DNA from: Amyelois transitella
Taxonomy: Eukaryota; Arthropoda; Insecta; Lepidoptera; Pyralidae
Reading direction: 5' to 3'
Length of the DNA stretch: 64,000 bases
NCBI RefSeq assembly: GCF_032362555.1
Contig: NC_083518.1
Span: 260,501-324,500 of the forward strand
In this document: positions 55,357 through 64,000 of the stretch, piece by piece
Layout: each line of letters begins with the position of its first letter
Numbering within the stretch: the stretch's first letter is position 1
The notes under the pieces: model-generated
Told to the model about the DNA's origin: nothing
What the model saw: only the letters and a program-made list of their open reading frames with translations
Database searches by the model: none
Position numbers and translations under genes: made by a program

Positions 55357-55616
55357 CATACATACATATGATCACGTCTATATCCCTTGCGGGGTTGACA
55401 GAGCCAACAGTCTTGAAAAGACTGAATGGCCACGTTCAGCTATTGGGCTTAACGATAGAATTGAGATTCAAATAGTGACAGGTTCCTAGCCCATCGCCTA
55501 AAAAAGAATCCCAAGTTTGTAAGCCTATCCCTTAGTCGCCTTTTACGACATCCACGGGAAAGAGATGGAGTGGTATTATTCTTTTTTGTATTGGTACCGG
55601 GAACCACACGGCACAT
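55357..55616 (-). repeat. SINE-A copy
   Basis: Complete minus copy. A 27-bp AT-rich sequence (TTTTTTTTTAATTTGTCCT...) occurs on both sides of its surroundings (about 55326 and 55637), suggesting a nested or duplicated target. Confidence 0.9.
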
Positions 55617-55739
55617 TTGTGTAGGTATAATAATTTTTTTTTTAATTTGTCCTCATATTTTTATTATTCATAAACACTTCAAACTACTAAAAATAGATTA
55701 CAATTAGAATCAATTTAAAACTAAAACTACTTATAAAAA

Positions 55740-56060
55740 AGAAAGAAAAAAAATTGATTACAAACTAAAATTTAATTTACAAATTGCACAGCCCCTGCAT
55801 AGCATCAACATGCGGGAGTGTGCCCAGAAGGCTGGCAGCATTGCCAATTTGAATGGCAATGCTGATTCTCTGAGCCAGATATTTTTCCGGTCACAGAAAG
55901 CTGATGGGCAGATGGTATAAATATATTTATTTAGTTTGACCCCACATAAAGTTCTGGTCAGACCCAATGGTTGACTGGTAGATAATGCTTCCAGCATTAA
56001 GTCCGCCAATTGTGCTATACATTTGTATTTTGTGCTATGAAGTTTAAATAAATAAATACT
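55740..56060 (-). repeat. Degenerate LINE 3' end
   Basis: GGCAGCATTGCCAATTTGAA and the closing (AAATA)n resemble the scrap at 58360-58460; probably the 3' end of an old LINE. Orientation is uncertain. Confidence 0.45.
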
Positions 56061-56315
56061 ACATCCATATTTCTTCGGCTTCCTCCTGGCTTTAGTCCGG
56101 GTTGCATTGTCATAACTCTCATGTCATAACATAACGATTTATACCAACTGATTAAAACCAAAAATAAAACTGATTAAAATTCCAATGCCTTTCTTCACAC
56201 TTTCCTGTCGTGGGCCTGCCGGAAAAAAATTCTCTAGAAATAAGTAGTTCCCTTGTACTAAATTTCTCTTTTTTCGAGTTTTATTCTTATTGTCTGTCCT
56301 TGATGTACATAAATA

Positions 56316-56552
56316 TAATAGATGCGGGGTAGACAGAGACAACAGTTTTGAAAAGACTGACAGGCCACGTTCAGCTGTTTGGCTTAATGTTTGCTAATTT
56401 CTGATTCAAATAGTGACAGGTTGCTAGCCCATGGCCTAAAAGAAGAATCCTAAGTTTAAAAGCCCATCCCATAGTCGCTTTTTACGACATTCATGGGAAC
56501 GAGATGGAGTGGTCCTCTTCTTTTTTTATTAGTGCCAGGAACCACATGGCTA
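56316..56552 (-). repeat. SINE-A copy
   Basis: Minus copy lacking the terminal CATA tail. Confidence 0.85.
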
Positions 56553-56559
56553 GATTTAT

Positions 56560-57095
56560 AAATAGATATAGAAACGTTGAGAATGTTCTGCAAAAAAGCA
56601 CGTAAAACTAAGTCGAGTAAAATTAAAAGAAACTAGGTTTAAACCGGGAATCCGCTCCGGCGAGTAATTACAGAAAATCCAATATTGTCCTGAGTCCATC
56701 ATAAATGGAGCCATGATGAGAACTGTCGTTTTTTTTTGCGATTAAGTTTAGACGATAATGACTCTAGGTTTTATTATTTTGAAGAAACGCCTGCGGCTTC
56801 TTTCGCGTGAAAGGAAAAGTAATTAGTCGCTTATTTAAATAAGGACTTTTTCCCGCTCCCTAGATCAGAATCCCCGATTTTGGAAAAGTCTTTCTAAGCT
56901 GACCCCGGCCTACTTCATAGAAACAGTAAAATTTCAGCCTGATCGGATATATATATTTATATTTATATGATTATACGAGTATATATTTATATAGGGTTGT
57001 GCGTTAATAGATCTTTGCATTTAATATATGTAGAATAATTGAGTGCCTCAATCTTCCTCATGCGTCGATGGTCAAACGAAAAAGCCTTATTTACA
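56560..57095. other. Unassigned spacer
   Basis: No exon found; a (TATATTTA)n low-complexity run lies at 56950-56995. Confidence 0.35.
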
Positions 57096-57099
57096 TTAA

Positions 57100-57315
57100 T
57101 TCCCTTGCTAACCGACGGTGAAGGAAAACATCGTGGGGAAACCTGCATGACCCTGAGATCAATAACATGGTCCAAAATGCGCTAGGTTCTATTGCAAAGA
57201 TAGCGGGGATAATACGGGAATCGCTTCGTGTAAAAACTTGACTTTCCTAATCGAGGTCAGAGGCGCACCCCGGGCTCCTCTCTAGAGAGGTGGGTACGCA
57301 ACTGGGACTAGGGCT
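57100..57315 (+). repeat. Family C copy, diverged
   Basis: GGAAAACATCGTGGGGAAAC, CGCTTCGTGTAAAAACTTGA and CACCCCGGGCTCCTCTCTAG follow family C order. Confidence 0.7.
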
Positions 57316-57316
57316 C

Positions 57317-57575
57317 ACATACATACATATCGTCACGTCTATATCCCTTGCGGGGTAGACAGAGCCAACAGTCTTGAAAAGACTGAACGGCCACGTTCAG
57401 CTATTTGGCTTAATGATAGAATTGAGAGTCAAATAGTGACAGGTTGCTAGCCCATCGCCTAAAAAAGAATCCCAAGTTTGTAAGCCTATCCCTTAGTCGC
57501 CTTTTACGACATCCATGGGAAAGAGATGGAGCGGTCCTGTTCTTTTTGTATTGGTGCCGGGAACCACACGGCACC
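57317..57575 (-). repeat. SINE-A copy, near consensus
   Basis: One of the best copies. In SINE-A orientation: head hairpin GTGCCG-TGTGGTTCC-CGGCAC, then GGATGTCGTAAAAGGCGACT, GGCGATGGGCTAGCAACCTG, CAGTCTTTTCAAGACTGTTG (inner stem AGTCTT/AAGACT), GTCTACCCCGCAAGGGATAT and GACGTGA plus tail. Confidence 0.92.
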
Positions 57576-57579
57576 TATA

Positions 57580-58230
57580 CAACTAGGGCTCAAAAGGAAT
57601 AAATGAGAAATTAAAGAGTATTTTTACGTATCTTTTCCCTAATACAAAATTAAAAGAGTTCCAACAATCACGGTGCGACAAATAATTTAAATCAATTTGT
57701 ATACAGACATATGAATATTTTACTCATATTTCTGTAAGTTGAACTAGGTAATTAATTCACGACATCAAAGCAACTATTTACAACACAAAGAGTTTAATAA
57801 GTGATGTCCATTTATTCAACTATTCATTAAGAGGACACAAGCGATGAAAAGAAATGTGTAGTAATTAATTCATTAAAGCTTAATTGTCACTGACATGCAC
57901 ACATTCATATTTTATTATTGAAATGGTCATAGGTTAAATGTTAGTAGTTTTCCTGAACCAGCCTTTAACAAATAGGTATCCAAACATATTCCTCAGCTCT
58001 ATAAATTTGGTTTAAGAGAACAGGAAATAATTTGAAAATATCAGAAGAATCTTTACATTTTCCTTTTTTTTTTCTTCTATCGCCGTTAAAAAAAGTCTTC
58101 GCTCTTTCTAGATCAATTTCCTTACTGAATATGCGTAAAATGTGTGGCCATCTTAACTCCCTTTTGCACCCATCTGTGGGAATCCATTTGGTAGCTACTG
58201 AACAAACGAAATAATTTCATAAACCCTAAA
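57580..58230. other. Unassigned spacer
   Basis: No exon or repeat recognised. Confidence 0.35.
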
Positions 58231-58231
58231 A

Positions 58232-58352
58232 TTCTCAATTCTATCATTAAGCCAAACAGCTGAACGTGGCCATTCAGTCTTATCGAGACTGTTGGCTCTG
58301 TCTACCCCGCCAGGGATATAGACGTGACCATATGTATGTATGTATGTAATCC
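58232..58352 (+). repeat. SINE-A 3' half
   Basis: Tail (TATG)4; 5' truncated. Followed by a LINE scrap (58360-58460). Confidence 0.85.
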
Positions 58353-58764
58353 TAAAATTGCCCCGGGGCGACGTGTCCAGAGGGCTGCTAACATAAATAC
58401 GTTGTAATTGGATGGCAATGTTTATTCTTTGACCCAAGAAGTTTCCATCCCTATAAATAAATAAATGTGCTGGGTTACGAGTTACATACATACATCACGC
58501 ATCTTTCCCGGAAGGCGAGACATTCATAACCCTCTATATTGGGAACTCTAGACCTAAGAGTTATTTATTTCAAAGAAGAGATTTCCATGTTGAGCAATGC
58601 ATGCGTCAGTTCATTGCAAAAAGTCTTAGTTACTCGTATATCTTAACAGAGCATCATCATTACTAAATCTTTAGTTTACTTAAGTCGCCATGAGAGCAGA
58701 GTATAATGGGGTTGACGTAAGTGCCAAGTAAATCATTTAGCAATGGCAATCCTTATCGGCAAAT

Positions 58765-58980
58765 TCAAATCCAAATTTTTTATTCATTATTACTTATAAT
58801 TATGATACTTCATATCGCTTAATAATTGTCAAATCTTTTGGTTACACAAAATTGGTTGACGTCAAATGAATAACTTAAACTAAGTTTACTGCCGCTTCCA
58901 AGGCGTCAGCGCAGAAGAAGCGGTAACAAACTGCACTGTAGCATTTTCTTTAACAACGTCAGCTTCACAACTATTTCAAA
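58765..58980 (+). repeat. Family D copy
   Basis: Plus copy with TTTTGGTTACACAAAATTGG variant. Confidence 0.8.
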
Positions 58981-59267
58981 ATCGAACATTCACCGCACGT
59001 CGAAAGTCATGAGAAAAATATAACTTCTGGAATCTTCGCTGGTTAGACTCGATTCAGGGAAGGAAATTAAATGGCATTTGACAAATGGAAGTTCTGAGTT
59101 GCCTTTGATGGCGTCCCCTTTTGAAATGAGAATTCTTTTTTGCATAAAACTGTTCAATTTTGAAACAAAATGGAAAATGTCGAGCAAAAGACAGAGATAG
59201 AACTCGCTTCGTTTTTTTTTTAACCATCAAAAGCTTCTCAATTTCATAATGTTCTTTTAAGATTCCC

Positions 59268-59512
59268 TTTGCGGCACCAATAAAAAGAAAAGAATAGGAC
59301 CACTCCATCTTGTCCTCATGGATGTCGTAAAAGGCGACTGCAGGCGGCTTATAAACTTGGGATGCTTCTTTTTAGGCGATGGGCTAGCAACCTGTCACTA
59401 TTTGAATCTCAATTCCATTATTAAGCCGAACAGCTGAACGTGGCCTATCTGTCTTTTCGGGACTGTTGGCTTCGTCTACCCCGCAAGGGATATAGACGTG
59501 ATGTATGTAGTC
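59268..59512 (+). repeat. SINE-A copy
   Basis: Plus copy with truncated head (CGGCACCAATAAAAAG). Confidence 0.85.
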
Positions 59513-59514
59513 TT

Positions 59515-59875
59515 GCAAACATTGAATGGCCACCACCTACCCAGCCTGCTAATATTAATGCTGGTCAATTATCCACTCAATCAGTTATTTCTTGACCTTA
59601 TGCACTTTCACCGTGAGAACCGCAAGGCGCGGTCATGATTATGTGAATCGATTCGCGATTTATATCGATTAGAAAATCGTTTCGCTGATTAATGACTGAA
59701 TCGAGGGCCTAGAGCATGGCCTCATAATTCCTAGTCTCAATTACTCACTAGTGGTCTAAAATTAGAGCGAATTATGCGAATTAAACTAGTATTGATTAGG
59801 TTTTGCTGTAAAAAGAATTGCGTTTTGTATTTTACATATAAGTTCTTTTTTTTTACATTGTATGTAATTTTTTAC
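59515..59875. other. Unassigned spacer
   Basis: No exon or repeat recognised. Confidence 0.35.
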
Positions 59876-59879
59876 ATAA

Positions 59880-60020
59880 ATCTTCTTCCACCTAACTTTA
59901 GTCCCGGTTGCATCCTCGCCACTCTTAAGAGGAGCCAAGGGTATGTCTTTTGAACATGGATCGTGGATTGAGATCAGATTTTTAGAAGAAGCGACTCCCG
60001 CAACCTTTGCAGGAGAATAT
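59880..60020 (-). repeat. Family C fragment
   Basis: CTTCTTCCACCTAACTTTAG to AGAAGCGACTCCCGCAACCT. Confidence 0.75.
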
Positions 60021-60049
60021 AATATTATTATTACTACTTTATTAATATT

Positions 60050-60325
60050 ACACACACACACACATAATCACGTCTATATCCCTTGCGGGTTAGACAGAGC
60101 CAACAGTATTGAAGACTGATAGGCCACGTTCAGTTATTTGGCTAAATGATAGAATTGAGATTCAAATAGTGACAGGTTGCTAGCCCATCGCCTAAAAAAA
60201 ATAATCTCAAGTTTGCAAGCCAATCCCTTAGTCGCCTTTTACGACATCCATGGGAAAGAGATGGAGTGGTCCTATTCTTTTTTGTATTGGTGCCGGGAAC
60301 CACACGGCAAGGAACCACACGGCAA
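60050..60325 (-). repeat. SINE-A copy with duplicated head end
   Basis: Minus copy; the terminal GGAACCACACGGCA occurs twice in tandem (60295-60325). A (CA)n run lies on the tail side. Confidence 0.85.
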
Positions 60326-60530
60326 TTATTATATTATTATATTATTATTACTTATATATCATATAAATTACACTGTAAGACTTCCATTAATAAATAAATA
60401 AATAAAATCCCCGAATCTGATCATGATTACAAATCTAATTACTTAAATGTGCCTTCACACATACTTTGCCTGACGTTTGATCTTGGTGCTCAAGTGGACA
60501 TGAACTTAAATACATTATTTTTTAATATGT

Positions 60531-60798
60531 TGCCGTGCCGTGTGCCGTGAGGTTCCCGGCACCAATAAAAAAAGAATAGGACCACTCCATCTCTTTCCCA
60601 TGGATGTCGTATAAGGCGACTTAGGCTTATAAACTTGGGATTCTTTTAGGCGATGGGCTAGCAACCTGTAACTATTTGAATCTCAATTTCTATCATTAAG
60701 CCAAATAGCTGAACGTGGCCTATCAGTCTTTTCGAGACTGTTGGCTCTGTCTACCCCACAAGGGATATAGATGTGACCATATGTATGTATATGTATTG
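60531..60798 (+). repeat. SINE-A copy upstream of SNMP1
   Basis: Complete plus copy whose tail ends about 78 bp before the SNMP1 start codon. Confidence 0.9.
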
Positions 60799-60875
60799 AA
60801 TATGTTGAGGGTCCGTGCCTTTGTAGTTTCCAAGTCTTTTTATTACCTATATGTATTTTTTTTCTGAATAACAGA

Positions 60876-63156
60876 ATGCAACTGCCGAAACATCTAAAAA
60901 TTGCGGCGGGGTCGGGTGGCGCCGCCATTTTCGGAATCCTGTTCGGTTGGGTCATTTTCCCGACCGTGTTGAAGAGCCAACTGAAAAAGGTAAGCCATTT
61001 ATCCCTTTTTTTATTGAGGACCAGGCCCTTTGTAATTTTCCGGGTTATATTAGTTAACTACAGGCGCGGTTGTATTTATTTTTCGGCGTCTGTGGTGTAG
61101 ATAGTGTTATGGATTCGTTTGCCCGGTAGACCAACAGCTCTCCTTGTTCCAGAGATGCCCATAAATAGCGGCAGGAATAAATAAAATAAAGAGATTGCAA
61201 AAATATGGTCTTTACTTTTCCAGTGACAAACGAGAACATACATACATACATATGATCACGTCTATATCCCTTGCGGGGTAGACAGAGCCAACAGTCTTGA
61301 AAAGACTGAATGGCCACGTTCAGCTATTTGGCTTAATGATAGAACCGAGATTCAAATAGTGACAGGTTGCTAGCCCATCGCCTAAAAGAGGAATCCTAAG
61401 TTTATAAGCCTATCCCTTAGTCGCCTTTTACGACATCCATGGGAAAGAGATGGAGTGGTCCTATTCTTTTTTGTAATAGTGCCGGGAACCACACGGCACG
61501 ACAAACGAGAACACCAACAAAAACACTATTCAAAAAATGACATTAAAAATAAAGAAATATTCTAAAACCCAACCTTTTTGGTCATCTCCAACAGATAGTG
61601 TGCTTGCCTTCAAATCACAAGGTCCCGATTACATTCCCGGAGAGATGTGATGATAAAAAATGTTATTGATTTTTTTTTTATGTAAGTAGCTTGCACCCGC
61701 GGCTCTGCCTGTGTGAATATGTCCTATGTCCATTTCTGTACTGCATATTATAAGTATGCAAAATTTTATGAAAATCGGTTCAGTGGTTTTCACGTGGAGG
61801 ACGGACAAACACACGAATATTCTTTCAGATTTATATATTTATTTATACATAAGTTTGTCATATCAAACACGGGAGTACCCGCTGCCGAAATAAGAGTATC
61901 ATAAAATAATACTAGCCGAGTAAAATATATTAAAAAGTTAAATCCGTGATCAAATAAAAATATAAAATAAAAAGTCATACATAATTTATTTCCATTACGA
62001 AATCCAACACTGACCAACAAATTAAACAATAAAAGTTTTAACAATAAAACATTTATAACGATAAATAGCGGTAAGTAAGCAATCATTTCAAACTACGTGT
62101 GTATTAAGTATAAAGTATTTATAAAATGTTAAATTATGCCCCGAACGTGGGAAGTTTCAAGTGTTTTAGACACGATTAAAAAGGATTTAAAATAGGTTAG
62201 ATTACAGCGTCATAGTGAAGAGTTTTTAAAGAGTATAAAGTGTCTTTAAAATAGTTCGGAATATCGACTTCGGTAAAGCAGATAGGAATTGCGAATTTGA
62301 TTTTGAGATGAGAGATGAATTTGACCCTTTTTATATTGGTTTCTGGGTATCAACAGCGATAATTGGTAGAAAAACGTAAATTTAAATAAAATCTCCTTCC
62401 TACTGGCTTTAGATCCAGTCACGTCTATTGGCCTATTCAGATTTTACAAGAAACATCTCCCGTCTAACCTCCACAACCTTTTCAGGGGAACCTAACCCGT
62501 ATAGGATCATGGCTACACATTGAGTGGATGTGCAGGTTTCCTCATGATGTTTTCCTCATCTTAAGAGCATCGTTTGATACTCATAGTTATTAAATAAAAT
62601 TACTCAATGTTCTGCCGTGTGGTTCCCGGCACCAATAAAAAAATTATTGGACCACTCCATCTCGTTCCCATGGATGTCGTAAAAGGCGACTAAGGGTTAG
62701 GCTTATAAACTTGGGATTCTTTTTTGAGGCGATGGGCTAGCAACCTGTCACTATTTGAATCTCAATTCTATCTTAAAACCAAATAACTGAACGTGACCTA
62801 TCAGTCTTTACAAAACTGTTGGCTCTGTCTACCCCGCAAGGGATATAGTCGTGATTATATGTATGTATGTATGTATTAAATTAAATACAGTCGACTCTCG
62901 TTAATTCAAACCGGCGATAATTCGAACCTCTCTATAATTCAAAGTTATCACGAGTTCCCTACTAAATCTCTCTATATGTAACTCAATGTTTGTTTTAGGA
63001 AATGGCCCTGACGAAGAAGACGGACGTGCGCCAGATGTGGCAGAAGATCCCGTTCGCCCTGGACTTCAAGGTCTACTTGTTCAACTACACCAATGCCGAG
63101 GAGGTCCACAAGGGAGCCATACCTATAGTCAAGGAAATCGGCCCATATTATTTTGA
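60876..63156 (+). CDS. SNMP1: Sensory neuron membrane protein 1, exons 1-2, continues off the window
   Basis: Exon 1 is 60876-60989 (38 codons, phase 0) and exon 2 is 62999-63156, ending in phase 2 at a GTGAGT donor. The product starts MQLPKHLKIAAGSGGAAIFG with the N-terminal anchor (AAIFGILFGWVIFPTVL, ~16-32) and continues in the extracellular loop with VRQMWQKIPFALDFKVYLFN and AIPIVKEIGPYYF, the conserved opening of CD36-class proteins. From memory of lepidopteran SNMPs the match is to SNMP1 rather than SNMP2. SNMP1 sits in dendrite membranes of pheromone-sensing neurons, probably helping lipophilic ligands reach the receptor. The remaining exons, including the second anchor, lie beyond the right edge. 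Confidence 0.93.
61085..61595. repeat. Family G repeat split by SINE-A, SNMP1 intron 1
   Basis: Same unit as 18790-19035, interrupted at 61239-61499. The 18.8-kb copy gives the uninterrupted state. Confidence 0.85.
61239..61499 (-). mobile_element. SINE-A insertion with 14-bp target duplication
   Basis: GACAAACGAGAACA occurs at 61225-61238 and 61500-61513, directly flanking a 261-bp complete element. This fixes both SINE-A ends. Confidence 0.93.
61600..61905 (+). repeat. Old tRNA-like retroposon, SNMP1 intron 1
   Basis: GTGTGCTTGCCTTCAAATCA and GGTCCCGATTACATTCCC look like a decayed pol III head, followed by a body ending in an AT-rich tail. Confidence 0.45.
61906..62390. other. Unassigned SNMP1 intron 1 sequence
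   Basis: AT-rich; no exon with matching phase seen. Confidence 0.35.
62395..62585 (-). repeat. Family C fragment, SNMP1 intron 1
   Basis: CCTCCACAACCTTTTCAGGG, TGTGCAGGTTTCCTCATGAT and following bases match the family C body. Confidence 0.7.
62612..62875 (+). repeat. SINE-A copy, SNMP1 intron 1
   Basis: Complete plus copy with (TATG)4 tail. Confidence 0.9.
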
Positions 63157-63384
63157 GTGAGTCCGTAATGTAGCTTGTAAATAAAAAATAATTAATTTGC
63201 ATTGGTGTCTGTAGAGAAAGTATTTATTTAGTTTTGTTTTTTTTTTTGTTGCAAGCGATGATACATATAACATTTTAAGAAAGACCGCAAGTCTGATTGT
63301 AGATATCACAATAAAGTTTTATAATTTATTTCTTTATGTGTGTACATAAAGTTTTTCCAAAAAATCCATTTGAAACTTAATGGT

Positions 63385-63482
63385 GTCATTAAGCCAAACA
63401 GCTGAACGTAGCCTATTTGCTTTTCGAGACTGTTGGTTCTACCCCGCAGGGGATATAGACGTGATTATATATGTATGTATGA
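63385..63482 (+). repeat. SINE-A 3' part, SNMP1 intron 2
   Basis: 5'-truncated, GGTTCTACCCCGCAGGGGAT then TATG tail. Confidence 0.85.
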
Positions 63483-63880
63483 TATAGCAATCTTACAACA
63501 CCCTTCTACTTGTCCGGGCGTTAAAAATACGTTTCAAACATCAGAATATTCCAATGCAAATAAATTGCCATGTATACATTTTTTATTCCGCCAGTGTGAT
63601 GTGACGCAACATATAATTTTGCAACTTGCAACATATTTTCATGTTCTCACGTCCCAGATTTAAATTTTCAGACAATTTTTTCCTTTATACTTATGCTGAT
63701 TAGTAGTTACAATATCAAAAATATCATAAGGTCACACTTTGTCAAGGGCAAATGGACGATCCAAACCAATCCAGTACATGAAATCAGTTCTCAATTTATT
63801 TTAAGTTCCCTTTTTCTGTCTACCTATAGCTTAAGAAATATTTTTTGGATTTGGTTTGATGATTTATATGGTTTCATATT
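63483..63880. other. Unassigned SNMP1 intron 2 sequence
   Basis: No exon matching SNMP1 exon 3 recognised before the window ends. Confidence 0.35.
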
Positions 63881-63882
63881 TT

Positions 63883-64000
63883 ATACATACATACATGCAT
63901 ATGGTCACGTCTATATCCCTTGCGGGGTAGACTGAGCCAACAGTCTTGAAAAGACGGATAAGCCACGTTCAGATATTTGGCTTTAAGATAGAATTGAGAT
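63883..64000 (-). repeat. SINE-A copy running off the right edge
   Basis: Minus copy, tail (CATA)n at 63883, body to the end of the window. Confidence 0.9.

Noticed and set aside
55758-56009. 83-codon minus frame as a gene
   Set aside because: Falls in a degenerate LINE 3' end with an AAATA tail; no splice or motif support.

Overview
This is eukaryotic nuclear DNA from a ditrysian lepidopteran, most likely a moth. The evidence is split genes with GT-AG (and a few GC-AG) introns, an AT-rich background packed with short retroposons, and an N-terminus (60876-63156) that I recognise as lepidopteran SNMP1. I rebuilt the genes by joining open segments at splice sites and requiring matching intron phase. 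No database search was possible.

Layout. 1-8300: two convergent genes for small four-helix membrane proteins, gene A on + (745-2438, 5' end not found) and gene B on - (8293-4581). 11540-16296: a long LINE with two intact ORFs, a PHD-finger ORF1 and an endonuclease/reverse transcriptase ORF2. 16745-23522 (+): a seven-exon ionotropic-receptor (IR) gene with a 5'-truncated second LINE in intron 4. 24762-30951 (-): a seven-exon secreted neutral lipase with an intact Ser-Asp-His triad, convergent with the IR gene. 35988-50417 (+): a complete 17-exon aldehyde oxidase of 1280 residues. 60876 to beyond the right edge (+): exons 1-2 of SNMP1.

The rest is mainly retroposons. The commonest, here SINE-A, is about 260 bp, begins with a small hairpin (GTGCCG...CGGCAC) and ends in (TATG)n. 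I count about 60 full or partial copies on both strands, in nearly every intron of the IR, lipase and oxidase genes. Others are LINE-B (3' ends of a LINE whose last ~40 bases resemble the SINE-A tail), SINE-T (tRNA-derived, clear A and B boxes), family C (second tRNA-like head), family D, family E, family F and family G.

Together, the IR, lipase, aldehyde oxidase and SNMP1 genes form a ~46 kb run of genes whose families act in odour or pheromone detection and clearance. The joint role is inference; each family also has members with other jobs. The most unusual structural signal is a set of short-loop inverted duplications, several inside repeat copies, as if DNA synthesis had folded back locally.
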